Shown piece by piece: positions 38,414-47,897 of a stretch of DNA of 64,000 bases (positions are counted from its first letter, which is position 1; each line of letters begins with the position of its first letter). A program made the translations under genes and the position numbers. The notes under the pieces are model-generated. The model saw nothing but the letters and a program-made list of their open reading frames with translations, ran no database searches and was not told the origin of the DNA. The DNA comes from an uncultured Helicobacteraceae bacterium (GTDB lineage: Bacteria > Campylobacterota > Campylobacteria > Campylobacterales > Helicobacteraceae), in the NCBI GenBank assembly GCA_947588965.1, contig CANQAN010000001.1:1-64000 (forward strand), written 5' to 3'.

Positions 38414-39289
38414 GTGAAAAAATACACAGCCCTTACGTCTTTTGGTGTAGAATTTTTACAAACTGAAGATATTTTCACACAGAATTTGCTTTTTACAAGG
38501 GCTTTAGAGAACCTTATGCAAGGTTTTGGCGAGGAAATTTTGAGCATGATTTTAGAATTAAAATCTTCCTATCTTACAATGTATGAAATTTTATTTTTTG
38601 CAACTTTTTTGGGACAAAAATTAGAAGCTAGAATCTACCACAGAAATGATATAATAGAACTCATACAAGATTATAGGCGTTTAAGCAAAATCCAGCAAAA
38701 AACATTGATTGAACACTTAAAAACCTATTGCAATCCTCAAAATTTTATAGGTGATAAAACACAAAAACGAGATTTTCATAATTGGATAAACGCAACACAA
38801 CAAATTCTAAATCTCTTAACACAAATGGCGTATTTTGAATGGAATAAAGAGGATAAAAAGCTTCACATACGCGTCAATGAAAAGAGCCTTTTTAAAAACC
38901 CCGAAAAACTCAAACGCTCAATGCAACAAAAGGTAGAATATTTCAAACAACACAACGTCTGCAAAGAAAAGGGATTTGAATTGCATCACATTGTGCCATT
39001 ATGCTTTGCTTCAAGCAGAGAAGAGTTTCAAGTGATTGATAAATGGGAAAATATGGTTTATATCGATGCATTTTCACACGCTAAAATCACGCAAAATAAT
39101 AATGCAAATATGCGTTTGAATTTTGATAATGACGATGCCGTTTTTAGCGATTTTAATGACAAAAAAGTCTTTTGTGAAAATGAAAAAAATATAAAATATG
39201 ACCCCAATAAAAAAGACATTATGCTCAGTTACAATCAAAGATTACGTCTAACAGGACCACAAACAAGAATGATTCCTATAAACACATAA
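38414..39289 (+). CDS. Orphan HNH-type nuclease-like protein, 5' end probably lost
   Basis: 291 residues from GTG 38414. It contains FELHHIVPLCFASS near residue 188 and downstream ENMVYIDAFSHAKIT, a His-His and Asn/His arrangement like an HNH (beta-beta-alpha metal) site. The in-frame sequence upstream stays protein-like back to about 38309 (EVKELIAKGYRFNSKKK) but has no ATG, GTG or TTG after the stop at 38303-38305. The gene therefore probably lost its 5' end. No cognate methyltransferase lies beside it. The family is not recognised with certainty. Confidence 0.6.
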   Translation: MKKYTALTSFGVEFLQTEDIFTQNLLFTRALENLMQGFGEEILSMILELKSSYLTMYEILFFATFLGQKLEARIYHRNDIIELIQDYRRLSKIQQKTLIEHLKTYCNPQNFIGDKTQKRDFHNWINATQQILNLLTQMAYFEWNKEDKKLHIRVNEKSLFKNPEKLKRSMQQKVEYFKQHNVCKEKGFELHHIVPLCFASSREEFQVIDKWENMVYIDAFSHAKITQNNNANMRLNFDNDDAVFSDFNDKKVFCENEKNIKYDPNKKDIMLSYNQRLRLTGPQTRMIPINT

Positions 39290-39326
39290 ATATTCATCGC
39301 TTTTATTAAAACTCTTATTTTTGTGC

Positions 39327-39332
39327 TAGAAT
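39327..39332 (+). promoter_or_regulatory. Extended -10 box for the flpA operon
   Basis: TGCTAGAAT, an extended -10, about 31 bases before the flpA start, with AAGGATT as ribosome site. It marks the return from R-M genes to conserved chromosome. Confidence 0.5.
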
Positions 39333-39363
39333 TTGCAAACTAGTTTTGATTTAAGGATTCTCA

Positions 39364-40617
39364 ATGTACCTTATGAATAAATTTTCTCTTTACCCTATCA
39401 TTTCACGCATTTTTCATTCTTTAGTTCTTTTAGGAATATTCGCATTTGTAGGTTGTAGCACTCTCTCAAATCCCACAATCAGCACTCAACTCACACCTCC
39501 AACAGAGATTCGCGTCTTAAGTGATGTCAATACAATTGCGTTTGAATGGAGTTTAATCAAAGATTCAAATGTCGCTGGTTACTATATCTATCGCAAGGAA
39601 TCCAACACTCAAAATTTCTCAAAAATTGCAACATTAGATTCTCGCTTTGTTACGCACTATGCCGATCACAAACTTAAGCCTAACACACAATACATTTATC
39701 AGTTTGCCTCATTTGATAAGAATAAAAATGTCTCTCCTTTCTCTGAATCCATCACAGCCTCCACGCAATCCATCTCTGCGATAGATTATGCAGAGGCTAT
39801 CAGCAACTACCCGCGTAAAGTTAAGATTCTGTGGAGTCCGCACCAAGATGTGCGCGTAGTGGGATACATTGTGCAACGCATGGACAAAAATGGCACTTGG
39901 AAAGAGATTGCCAAAATCAAAAATCGTCTGCTCGTGGAGCATTTGGATACAGACTTAGAAGATGAGACAACTTATACCTATAGAATCTATGCCTATAATG
40001 CCAACGACTCCCTCTCTGCACCTTCTAAGAATGTAAGCGCAACGACAAAACCAAAGCCAACACCTATCACAAATTTTAGCGCGACAAACAATATTCCTAA
40101 GCAAATTAAGCTTAGCTGGGATCTCCATCCTAACGACGAAGTTGTTTCATACAAAATCTTGCGCTCAGGATTTATCTCCAGCCTCTACACCACATTAGCA
40201 ACGCTTCCGAGTAATACAAACACCTTTCAAGATATCATTAATAAAGACGGGGAGCAGTATAATTACAAGATTGTTGCTATTGATAAAGATGGGATTGACA
40301 GCCTAGAGACAGGACCCGTTAGCGGCTCTACACTAGAGATTCCAAGTCCGCCAAGCATCACTTATGCACAAATTGAAGACGGTGCTGTTATTTTGCGCTG
40401 GATTCCTACTGATAACCGCGCAAAGGAATATATTGTCTATAAAAAAGATTCATTGATTTTTGGAGAAACATTGCGCTACAATAAAGTCTTAACGACGGAA
40501 TTTATCGATCATGAAATCAAGGCGGGTGAGAAATATTACTATCGCGTCAGTGTTTTAGATGAGAATGGGCTAGAATCCAAGCCCTCTCAAGAAGTGACAC
40601 TCTCATTACCCAAATAA
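39364..40617 (+). CDS. flpA: Fibronectin type III repeat lipoprotein (FlpA-like)
   Basis: A 417-residue lipoprotein: signal with lipobox FVGC (Cys31), then about four fibronectin type III modules (about 42-130, 135-230, 233-325, 330-417), each with the usual Trp and Tyr core residues (for example AFEWSLIKD and YIYQFASFD). C. jejuni FlpA (Cj1279c) is a surface adhesin for host fibronectin with the same downstream genes. It is likely the host-contact adhesin here, though binding is not proven by sequence. Confidence 0.88.
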   Translation: MYLMNKFSLYPIISRIFHSLVLLGIFAFVGCSTLSNPTISTQLTPPTEIRVLSDVNTIAFEWSLIKDSNVAGYYIYRKESNTQNFSKIATLDSRFVTHYADHKLKPNTQYIYQFASFDKNKNVSPFSESITASTQSISAIDYAEAISNYPRKVKILWSPHQDVRVVGYIVQRMDKNGTWKEIAKIKNRLLVEHLDTDLEDETTYTYRIYAYNANDSLSAPSKNVSATTKPKPTPITNFSATNNIPKQIKLSWDLHPNDEVVSYKILRSGFISSLYTTLATLPSNTNTFQDIINKDGEQYNYKIVAIDKDGIDSLETGPVSGSTLEIPSPPSITYAQIEDGAVILRWIPTDNRAKEYIVYKKDSLIFGETLRYNKVLTTEFIDHEIKAGEKYYYRVSVLDENGLESKPSQEVTLSLPK

Positions 40618-40618
40618 C

Positions 40619-41857
40619 ATGCCGCACTTTAAAGTAAAACAACTCTTTATCCCGCCACTACCCTTTAGCACGGAAGGGGAAATGGGTACGTTTAACTTCA
40701 TAGAACGTTTTACTTCTGTGAAGAATCCGCATTTTTCACTGTTACTCGTGCATTTCCTCCCTAAAAACTCTCAATACAAAAAGTCTTTTTTCTTAGAGAT
40801 TAAGGAGGGTGCAAAATGCTCTCTTGTGCGCTTTGACAAAAATTCCCGCATAGCCCCCATTGAGATTATTAAAAATGCCCTTAGAATCCTTAAAGACAGA
40901 CAAGATTCCATTCTAACGCACAATCTCAATCACAGCAGAATCGCTCCCCAATACAAACTACCCTTTATGAGAGACATTAAAGACTTTCTAGACTTTAAGG
41001 CATTTTTACAAACCTACAAGAATCCTTCACAAATTTGGTTGGAAATCGGCTTTGGTAGCGGGAGACATTTATTGCATAACGCCAAAACACACCCAGAAAT
41101 TTTACACATTGGCTTAGAGATTCACCATCCCTCTTTAGAACAAGTTGCGCGACAAATAGGGCTTTTAAGTCTCCAAAACATCGCAATTCTTGCCTATGAT
41201 GCGCGTATTTTTCTAGAATTATTACCCTCAAATTCTTTAGATAAAATTTTCGTGCATTTCCCTGTCCCTTGGAACAAAAAGCCTCATCGCAGAATCTTTA
41301 GCTCTGCCTTTTTAGAGCAATCTTTGCGTACATTAAAACAGCAGGGAATCCTGCATTTACGCACAGATTCTAAAGAGTATTTTGACTTCGCTAAAGAGCT
41401 TTCAAAATCCTTTCAAGATGACTTTAAAGTGGAATCTCAAATCAATGCAAAAGAAAAAACAATCAGTAAATATGAGGCGCGATGGCTCAAAGAAAAAAAG
41501 ACTATCTACAATCTCGATCTTTGCGCATTACACTCTAGCCCACAGAATGAAAAGAATTTTGATTTTAGCTTTTGGGGAGATTCTTTTAGATTCAAACCAC
41601 ACAATTTTCAGAGTACAAAGATTGTTGAGACAAATGCCAAAAAGGAAGGGTATTTTTTGCATATTGAAGATCTGTTTTGTGCCTCTAAAAAGCGTCTTTT
41701 AAAGATTACTTTAGGGGATTTTAACTATCCCGAAATGCGCTACATTATCCACGCGACACAGACGCGATATTTCAGAGAAAATCCCCTGCCAACCTACAAA
41801 AATCATCAGGCACACAACCTGCTTTTAAAACTCATTTCTGGCAATAAGGAATCATAA
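40619..41857 (+). CDS. trmB: tRNA (guanine-N7-)-methyltransferase, long form (TrmB)
   Basis: 412 residues, about twice the usual TrmB. The central domain (about 120-270) is typical: IWLEIGFGSGRHLLH (SAM binding), HIGLEIHHPSLEQ and KIFVHFPVPWNKKPHRR with the catalytic Asp position occupied by His-Phe-Pro-type residues. Long N- and C-terminal extensions of unknown role are usual in Campylobacterota. It makes m7G46 in tRNA. It starts two bases after flpA and its stop overlaps ftsE. Confidence 0.9.
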   Translation: MPHFKVKQLFIPPLPFSTEGEMGTFNFIERFTSVKNPHFSLLLVHFLPKNSQYKKSFFLEIKEGAKCSLVRFDKNSRIAPIEIIKNALRILKDRQDSILTHNLNHSRIAPQYKLPFMRDIKDFLDFKAFLQTYKNPSQIWLEIGFGSGRHLLHNAKTHPEILHIGLEIHHPSLEQVARQIGLLSLQNIAILAYDARIFLELLPSNSLDKIFVHFPVPWNKKPHRRIFSSAFLEQSLRTLKQQGILHLRTDSKEYFDFAKELSKSFQDDFKVESQINAKEKTISKYEARWLKEKKTIYNLDLCALHSSPQNEKNFDFSFWGDSFRFKPHNFQSTKIVETNAKKEGYFLHIEDLFCASKKRLLKITLGDFNYPEMRYIIHATQTRYFRENPLPTYKNHQAHNLLLKLISGNKES

Positions 41858-42525
41858 TGGACCCCATTATCAAAGCCGATACTATCAATCTGGGCTACAA
41901 AAATGAGATCATCATCAAAAACGCGAGTTTTAAGATTCATCCTAAAGAATTTGTTTTCATAAGCGGACCTAGCGGAAGTGGGAAAAGCACCCTTATGCGC
42001 TCTCTCTATGGTGATCTGCCCGTGAAAAGTGGTTCTTTAGAAGTTTGTGGCGTGGAGATGTTTAAGGCAAACAAAAAAAATGTTGAGATTCTGCGACGTC
42101 ATTTAGGAATCATTTTTCAAGATTACAAACTCATTAAGGATTTTAATGTTGAAAAAAACGTCATGCTGCCCATGCTCATTGGTGGATTCACAAAAGAATC
42201 TTGTCAAGCACAGACAGACAAGCTTCTTGCGCACATTAAACTCTCACACAAGGGCAGCAAATATCCTCTAGAATTAAGTGGGGGAGAACAGCAACGCGTT
42301 GCAATGGCTAGAGCCTTAGCGCACAATCCGCTCTTAATCTTAGCCGATGAACCCACAGGAAACTTGGATGATTACTCATCAGAGGTGATTTGGAATCTTT
42401 TACGCGGAGTCAATATTCAACTTGGAATCACAATCGTTGTCGTTACGCACAGGATTCCGGAGGCATTAGGCATTCATTACAGACACTTCCATATAGAAGA
42501 AGGAGTGATTTATGAACTCTCTTAA
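41857..42525 (+). CDS. ftsE: Cell-division ABC ATPase FtsE
   Basis: A 222-residue ATPase with Walker [10 protein letters not shown] (37-45), signature [15 protein letters not shown], Walker [14 protein letters not shown] and the switch His in VVVTHR. With FtsX it forms a complex that signals across the inner membrane to an EnvC-like activator of peptidoglycan hydrolases. It overlaps ftsX by 14 bases. Confidence 0.94.
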   Translation: MDPIIKADTINLGYKNEIIIKNASFKIHPKEFVFISGPSGSGKSTLMRSLYGDLPVKSGSLEVCGVEMFKANKKNVEILRRHLGIIFQDYKLIKDFNVEKNVMLPMLIGGFTKESCQAQTDKLLAHIKLSHKGSKYPLELSGGEQQRVAMARALAHNPLLILADEPTGNLDDYSSEVIWNLLRGVNIQLGITIVVVTHRIPEALGIHYRHFHIEEGVIYELS

Positions 42526-43318
42526 AAATCATTTAAGCTTAATCATTCCTCTTGTAGCCTTGCTTTTTGCGCTAGAGAGTATTTTGCTCGTCAATCGCAC
42601 TCTGGAGGATTATGAGAGCAAACTCGGACAAAATTATGCAATCATTTTAGCAAGCCAAAAGGAATTAAACATAGAACTCCTACGCAATAAAATTGAAGAG
42701 GCTCAAACGCTCAATCTTATCGATTCGCAAATCATTTTAGATCGACTCAAAAACAATATCAGTCAAGCCAATCTTGTCTTGCTTAAAAAATCCCTCCCCT
42801 ATTTTTACGCCCTCAATCTCAGCAAATATCCAAGCGATGCACGTTTAGTTGCGATTCAAAAAGCTCTCAACAATTTTGAGGGAATCGTACGCATTGAAAC
42901 CTTCACAAAAAGCCACAATCAAATCTATCAATTGCTCTTAATCATTAATGGAAGCATTCTTATTTTTTCAAGTTTCATTGCGCTTATCAGCCTTCTTTTA
43001 ATGTTTAAACAAATTGAAATTTGGAAATTCCAGCATTTAGAGCGCATGGAGATTATGACACTCTTTGGTGCGCCCCTATGGATGCGTTCGCAAATCTTGT
43101 TTCGTATTGCCTGTGTGGATACAATCATTGCGACCTTCATTGTTTCAGGTGGATTATTCTATATCGCGCAAGATTCCGCATTATTAGTGTTTTTCCAAGA
43201 ATTAGGCTTGAATCCCCAGATTTTTTCACCCATTTTGGATTCTGTTGTTTTACTGCTTACAGGGCTCACACTCTCATTAGTAGCAGTTTGGATTGTCAGT
43301 TTGCAAAAGAGAGATTGA
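42512..43318 (+). CDS. ftsX: Cell-division membrane protein FtsX
   Basis: A 268-residue protein with four membrane segments (about 10-27, 150-172, 205-230, 240-262) and a periplasmic loop of about 120 residues between the first two, the FtsX layout. The loop would contact the EnvC-like protein encoded immediately downstream. Sequence conservation is low, as usual for FtsX; the call is supported by position after ftsE. Confidence 0.88.
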   Translation: MNSLKNHLSLIIPLVALLFALESILLVNRTLEDYESKLGQNYAIILASQKELNIELLRNKIEEAQTLNLIDSQIILDRLKNNISQANLVLLKKSLPYFYALNLSKYPSDARLVAIQKALNNFEGIVRIETFTKSHNQIYQLLLIINGSILIFSSFIALISLLLMFKQIEIWKFQHLERMEIMTLFGAPLWMRSQILFRIACVDTIIATFIVSGGLFYIAQDSALLVFFQELGLNPQIFSPILDSVVLLLTGLTLSLVAVWIVSLQKRD

Positions 43319-43319
43319 T

Positions 43320-44609
43320 ATGCGCATTTTGTCTGCCTTGCTTTTGACGCTCACGTTGCTTTTTAGCGCGAATCCCAAAGATATTCATGCTAAAATCAAG
43401 CAAAACAAAACGACCCTAGAGGATAAAAAAAGGCAAGAAGAGCGCATTAATGCAAAGCTTCAAGAGCTAGGAAACGCCATAAATCAACAAGAAAAAGAGG
43501 GCAAAGAACTTGAAAAGGTTATTCAAAAAAGTGAGAAAAGCATAGAGGAAAACAAAAAAGAATACATCACAAAACAAGCCCTCATTAAGAATCTCTTACA
43601 CAACCAAGATTCCCTCTTTCAAACGCGCAAAAAAATTGAAGCCGAGATTATTGAGTTGCTCTTAAAGGACATTTCTTTTGTGATTTTGCTCAATGATTTT
43701 CAACCCGAATCCATACAGGACTTAGTCACAGAAGAGAGTTTCAAAGCCCTAAGCAATGCAACAAAAAATCACCTCAAAGAACTTAGCACAAGACAGAGTC
43801 ACACAATCACGCTACTTAAAGATCTGCAAAATGAAATCTCTGTACATAAAGAATTCATTGACAAAGAAAACAAAAAGCGCGAACAGCTCAAAGAATTGCA
43901 AAACAAACAAATAGAATTGATTGCAAATTATCAAAAAGAAGTTAAGAAGTACAATGATGAATTGCAAAAAATCGTTAAAGAACGCGAGGCGATTGCGGGG
44001 ATTCTAGCCGAACTCAATATCATAAAAAGCCAAGAGGAGAAAAAAGAAGAGAAAAAATCAGCACAACAAACGGCAAAAGAAACACCAAAACAAACAACAA
44101 AAGAACCAAGTACGCCTCCACTACAAACGCAAGAGCCAAAGCCAACTCAAACAGCAAGAGCGGACTTTGATGTACGCCAAGTCGCCAACTCTTATCATGA
44201 CATAAGCACCACAAAATACAAGGGCGCAAAAACAATCGCCCCTTTAGAACATTTTGCGGTGGAAAAACGTTTTGGTCCCTACTTCGATCCCGTCTATAAA
44301 ATGAAAGTTTTCAATGAATCCGTCATTTTAACCCCAAAGGGCGACGATAAAGTAAGGAGCGTCCTTGATGGAAAAGTCGTATTTGCAAAGGATACTCCGA
44401 TTTTAAAGCGCGTCGTTATTATAGAGCACAAAGACAACATGCACACCATTTACGCACAACTTGACAAGATCGCCCCCACCATTAAACCCGGACGCGCAGT
44501 TAAAAAAGGCTACACAATTGGACGTGTAGATAACGCACTCAAATTTGAAGTCACTTTAAAAGACAAACACATCGATCCTCTTGAATTAATCCAAACAAAA
44601 AATTTATAA
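43320..44609 (+). CDS. EnvC-like M23 family murein hydrolase activator
   Basis: 429 residues from ATG 43320, just after the ftsX stop. A signal peptide (about 1-17) is followed by a long coiled coil (about 20-230), a Lys/Thr/Pro-rich linker and a C-terminal LytM/M23 domain (about 300-425). The zinc ligands of active LytM enzymes (HxxxD and HxH) are not visible: the equivalent places read FNESVILTPKG and LKFEVTL. It is therefore probably a non-enzymatic activator, as EnvC is, controlled by FtsEX. A target amidase is not in the window. Confidence 0.87.
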   Translation: MRILSALLLTLTLLFSANPKDIHAKIKQNKTTLEDKKRQEERINAKLQELGNAINQQEKEGKELEKVIQKSEKSIEENKKEYITKQALIKNLLHNQDSLFQTRKKIEAEIIELLLKDISFVILLNDFQPESIQDLVTEESFKALSNATKNHLKELSTRQSHTITLLKDLQNEISVHKEFIDKENKKREQLKELQNKQIELIANYQKEVKKYNDELQKIVKEREAIAGILAELNIIKSQEEKKEEKKSAQQTAKETPKQTTKEPSTPPLQTQEPKPTQTARADFDVRQVANSYHDISTTKYKGAKTIAPLEHFAVEKRFGPYFDPVYKMKVFNESVILTPKGDDKVRSVLDGKVVFAKDTPILKRVVIIEHKDNMHTIYAQLDKIAPTIKPGRAVKKGYTIGRVDNALKFEVTLKDKHIDPLELIQTKNL

Positions 44610-44647
44610 ATTTTCCATATTTTACTATTCATTTTTCAAAGAAATAT

Positions 44648-44654
44648 CCGATAT
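44648..44654 (+). promoter_or_regulatory. Candidate sigma-28 -10 (CCGATAT) upstream of flaG
   Basis: CCGATAT lies about 55 bases before flaG and matches the -10 of flagellar sigma-28 promoters. The expected TAAA -35 at 15 bases upstream is not clear. Confidence 0.4.
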
Positions 44655-44709
44655 ACTTCCTAAATTGATAATTAATTTTGCTCATAACTTTGAAGCAAGG
44701 AGGTCGGTT

Positions 44710-45135
44710 ATGAATATCAATAATGTAGGCTATAGCGGAATTGGAATGGAATTTGCTAGTACGCAAACAAGCTCTACAAGTTCAGCACAGACAAATGTAG
44801 GCTCCGCTCATATCAACAATGCAACACATGAATCCGCACCGCAAGTATCGCAGACACAAGCGATTCAAAATGAGGTGAATGTGAGTAATGAGGCACAACA
44901 ACTCAAAGAGCAAAAGGACAAGCTAAATGAGTTGGCTAAACAGCTCAACAAGGAGTTGAGTCCGCTTAATACAAATGTGAAATTTGGCTTTAGCGAGGAT
45001 ATTGAAGGACTGTTTGTTACTGTGAGTGAGAGGGATACGAATCGCATCATACGCAAAATTCCAAGCGATGAGGCAATGGAATTAGCAGCAAAGATGAAAG
45101 AACTTGTTGGAATTATTTTCAACAAACAAGCCTAG
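44710..45135 (+). CDS. flaG: Flagellar protein FlaG
   Basis: 141 residues from ATG 44710, chosen because AGGAGG lies just upstream; the open frame extends 45 bases further. The N-terminal half is Ser/Thr/Gln-rich and flexible; the C-terminal half has the FlaG domain (LNTNVKFGFSEDIEGLFVTV and RIIRKIPSDEAMEL). FlaG limits flagellar filament length in C. jejuni. First gene of flaG-fliD-fliS. Confidence 0.93.
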   Translation: MNINNVGYSGIGMEFASTQTSSTSSAQTNVGSAHINNATHESAPQVSQTQAIQNEVNVSNEAQQLKEQKDKLNELAKQLNKELSPLNTNVKFGFSEDIEGLFVTVSERDTNRIIRKIPSDEAMELAAKMKELVGIIFNKQA

Positions 45136-45162
45136 TTAGCAAAGAAGTGTAAGGAGTTTAAG

Positions 45163-47229
45163 ATGGCTTTAGGAACAATGTCTGTTTTGGGAATTTCAAG
45201 CAACCTAAGTAGTGATAACATTCAACAACTCAAAGAGAATGAGGAGTATTATCGCCTCACCCCAACTGCCAACAGAATCAGCAAAAATATGGAGCAGCAA
45301 ACAGAGCTGACTTCCCTATTGTTGCAGCTCACATCACTCAATGGGAATTTCAAGGCTCTCTCTGATTTCAGTACTTTCCAAAGACGCAACACGACAGTGG
45401 AGGGTTCTGGTGTCAAGGCGACTGCAGGAGAAGGTCTGGCACTTCAAGACATTAAAATTAATGTCAAACAACTTGCCCAAAATGACATCAATCAAGTAGG
45501 AATGAAGTTCGCCTCAAGAGACAGCGTTTTCACAAGCAAAAATACGACGATTGACTTCTATCACAATGGCACAAATTACAGCATTGATGTCAAAGCAGGT
45601 TCCACACTTTCCGAAGTTGCCCAAAGTATAACGGATGCGACCAATGGGGAAGTAACAGGAATCATCATGAAAACAGGTGGGGACAATCCTTATCAATTGA
45701 TGATTAACGCAAAAGATTCAGGCAGAGATCATAAAATCTACTTTGGAAGCACACTTGAAAGCGCAGCAACTCCCGGCGGAAAAATCACAAGCGGAACTCT
45801 CAATGTAGAAATTGGCGGAAAAACTCTCTCTGTTGATTTAAGTACAATTGGAAGTGATTTTGGATATGAATCCAAAGACAATGCTCAAGCCATCTTGAAA
45901 AAACTTGAAGAAGAAATTGCTAAAGATCCCGACTTGCAAGCAAAAGTTGATAGCGGTGAAATCACCATCGGCTTAAGGGGCGATGGCAAAGGACTTATGT
46001 TTAATGACGCAACAGGCGGTCAAATCAAAGTAGAAGTCGTGGATGCCAAAATTCAAGCATCAATGGGTACAAGTGAAGAGAGCAGCGACTTAGGGTTTGT
46101 TAAGACAAGCACAGAGACAAAAGACATGATTGTCGGCGGAAAGGTCAATAACGGACAGCTCAATGGAAAGTTGCTTATCAATGGAAAAGCCATTGATTTA
46201 AGCGCAATCAATGGAAGCAATAATGCCGAAGAGGTTGCCAATGCCATTAACGCACAATTTACCAATGGAGAAGTAACCGCCTCTGTAAAAGATGGCAAAC
46301 TCGTCCTTAACAGTAGCGATGGAAGCGACATTATCATCACCGCAGAAGGTGCAAGTGAAGCAGACAAGAACAAAATCCTTTCGTCTGTCGGACTTACAGG
46401 TGGGACATTCTCTTCTTCTGCAGGATTTTTGAAAGAAATGAATATCACAAATATTCAAAAGGCGCAGAATGCGGTATTGACATACAATGGAATTGAAATT
46501 GAGCGCGATAAAAATACCATTGATGACATTGTTTCTGGTTTGTCACTAGAACTTACATCTATAACAGAAGCGGACAAAGAAGTCATAGTGCGCGTCTCAA
46601 GAGATGATAGCGGGATTGCTGATGAAATGGCGAGCTTTGTAGAAAACTATAACGCAGTGTATAATAAGATCCAAGAACTTGTGCGCTATGATGAAGACAC
46701 AGAGGTTGCGGGAGTGTTCAATGGAAATAGCGAGATTCGTAGCATTATAAGACAGCTCAATTCTCTCATCACCTCAAATGATACTCATGGTAGGAATCTC
46801 ATGCAATATGGAGTTTCTATGAATGATGATGGCACATTGAAGCTTGATAGGGATAAATTCAACTCAAAATTCCAAGAAGATCCCGATGAAGCAATTTCTT
46901 TCTTCAGAAGCTCCACATCGGTAATCAATGGACAAACAAAAGAAGTCAATGGTGTGTTTGCCAATCTGCGCGATTTAATGGATAACCTCACCACAGACAA
47001 AAAAGGCTCAAATGGGCAGATTCAAAAGGGAACATTAAAAGCTCTAGAAGAGAGTTTGCAAAGCGAACAAAAGAGCCTAGAGAAAGAGCGCACTAGAACA
47101 CAAGAATCCATTGACACAAAGTATGATATGATGGCAGAAAAGTGGGTTTTGTATGACCAAATGATTGCCAAAATTCAGCAAAGTGCCAATACGATCACAC
47201 AAATGATTCAAATGGCGATGAACCAATAA
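45163..47229 (+). CDS. fliD: Flagellar filament cap protein FliD
   Basis: A 688-residue secreted protein that caps the growing flagellum and folds flagellin into the filament. The N-terminal D0 region (GISSNLSSDNIQQLKENEE) and C-terminal helices (about 620-688, KERTRTQESIDTKYDMMAEK) are conserved coiled coils; the middle is a variable, surface-exposed, Gly/Asn/Lys-rich region. It has no signal peptide, as expected for export by the flagellar system. fliS follows by 12 bases. Confidence 0.95.
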   Translation: MALGTMSVLGISSNLSSDNIQQLKENEEYYRLTPTANRISKNMEQQTELTSLLLQLTSLNGNFKALSDFSTFQRRNTTVEGSGVKATAGEGLALQDIKINVKQLAQNDINQVGMKFASRDSVFTSKNTTIDFYHNGTNYSIDVKAGSTLSEVAQSITDATNGEVTGIIMKTGGDNPYQLMINAKDSGRDHKIYFGSTLESAATPGGKITSGTLNVEIGGKTLSVDLSTIGSDFGYESKDNAQAILKKLEEEIAKDPDLQAKVDSGEITIGLRGDGKGLMFNDATGGQIKVEVVDAKIQASMGTSEESSDLGFVKTSTETKDMIVGGKVNNGQLNGKLLINGKAIDLSAINGSNNAEEVANAINAQFTNGEVTASVKDGKLVLNSSDGSDIIITAEGASEADKNKILSSVGLTGGTFSSSAGFLKEMNITNIQKAQNAVLTYNGIEIERDKNTIDDIVSGLSLELTSITEADKEVIVRVSRDDSGIADEMASFVENYNAVYNKIQELVRYDEDTEVAGVFNGNSEIRSIIRQLNSLITSNDTHGRNLMQYGVSMNDDGTLKLDRDKFNSKFQEDPDEAISFFRSSTSVINGQTKEVNGVFANLRDLMDNLTTDKKGSNGQIQKGTLKALEESLQSEQKSLEKERTRTQESIDTKYDMMAEKWVLYDQMIAKIQQSANTITQMIQMAMNQ

Positions 47230-47241
47230 CAAAGGCAGACT

Positions 47242-47619
47242 ATGAAAAGCAATTTAGCTTATAACTCTTATCAACAAAATTCTGTCGCTGTGGAATCTCC
47301 AGCAAAGCTCGTTGAAATGCTCTATGAGGGGATTTTACGATTTGCTTCCATGGCAAAACGTTGCATAGATCAAGAGGACATTGAGAAAAAAATTTACTAC
47401 ATTAATCGCACAACAGATATTTTTGTAGAATTACTCAACTCTCTTGATTATGAGAAAGGGGGGCAGGTGGCACATTACCTCACAGGGCTTTACACTCATC
47501 AAATCAAGCTCCTCACCCAAGCAAACATGGAAAATAGCAAAGAGAAAATTGACATCGTCATAAAAGTAACAAAAGGCTTACTTGAAGCATGGAAAGAGGT
47601 GAATCATGAATTGGCTTAA
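47242..47619 (+). CDS. fliS: Flagellin chaperone FliS
   Basis: A 125-residue helical protein with the FliS opening NSYQQNSVAVESPAKLVEML and a helical bundle. It binds the C-terminus of flagellin in the cytoplasm before export. It overlaps the next small gene by 14 bases. Confidence 0.95.
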   Translation: MKSNLAYNSYQQNSVAVESPAKLVEMLYEGILRFASMAKRCIDQEDIEKKIYYINRTTDIFVELLNSLDYEKGGQVAHYLTGLYTHQIKLLTQANMENSKEKIDIVIKVTKGLLEAWKEVNHELA

Positions 47620-47857
47620 TGAACTTAAAGTTGCGTATTTAAACAAGAATGACAACAAAATCAATGAACTTTTAGAGAATCTCCCAATGCTAAAGACACG
47701 TGATGAAATGTTTGAGGCATTAGCGATAATGGAGCAAATCACAGAATATGCCATAGCGCAGAAAAATAAATTGGGCATTGAAATGAAAAAATTGCGCCAG
47801 ACAAAAAGCTTTCTTCCTAAACAACAAAAAGAGAGTCGTCTTAATTTAACTTTGTAG
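47606..47857 (+). CDS. Small protein after fliS, FliT-like position
   Basis: An 83-residue, charged, all-helical protein overlapping the fliS end. H. pylori has a small gene at the same place (after fliD and fliS). Its size and position suggest a FliT-like export chaperone for FliD, but I cannot see a family signature. The ATG lies inside fliS with GAAAGAGG upstream. Confidence 0.7.
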   Translation: MNWLNELKVAYLNKNDNKINELLENLPMLKTRDEMFEALAIMEQITEYAIAQKNKLGIEMKKLRQTKSFLPKQQKESRLNLTL

Positions 47858-47868
47858 GATTTTTGTAT

Positions 47869-47874
47869 TATAAT
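47869..47874 (+). promoter_or_regulatory. -10 box of the DUF2156 gene
   Basis: A perfect TATAAT 24 bases before the ATG at 47898, with GGAGGA as ribosome site. Confidence 0.55.
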
Positions 47875-47897
47875 TCCTCTTTTTTTGGAGGAATGTA

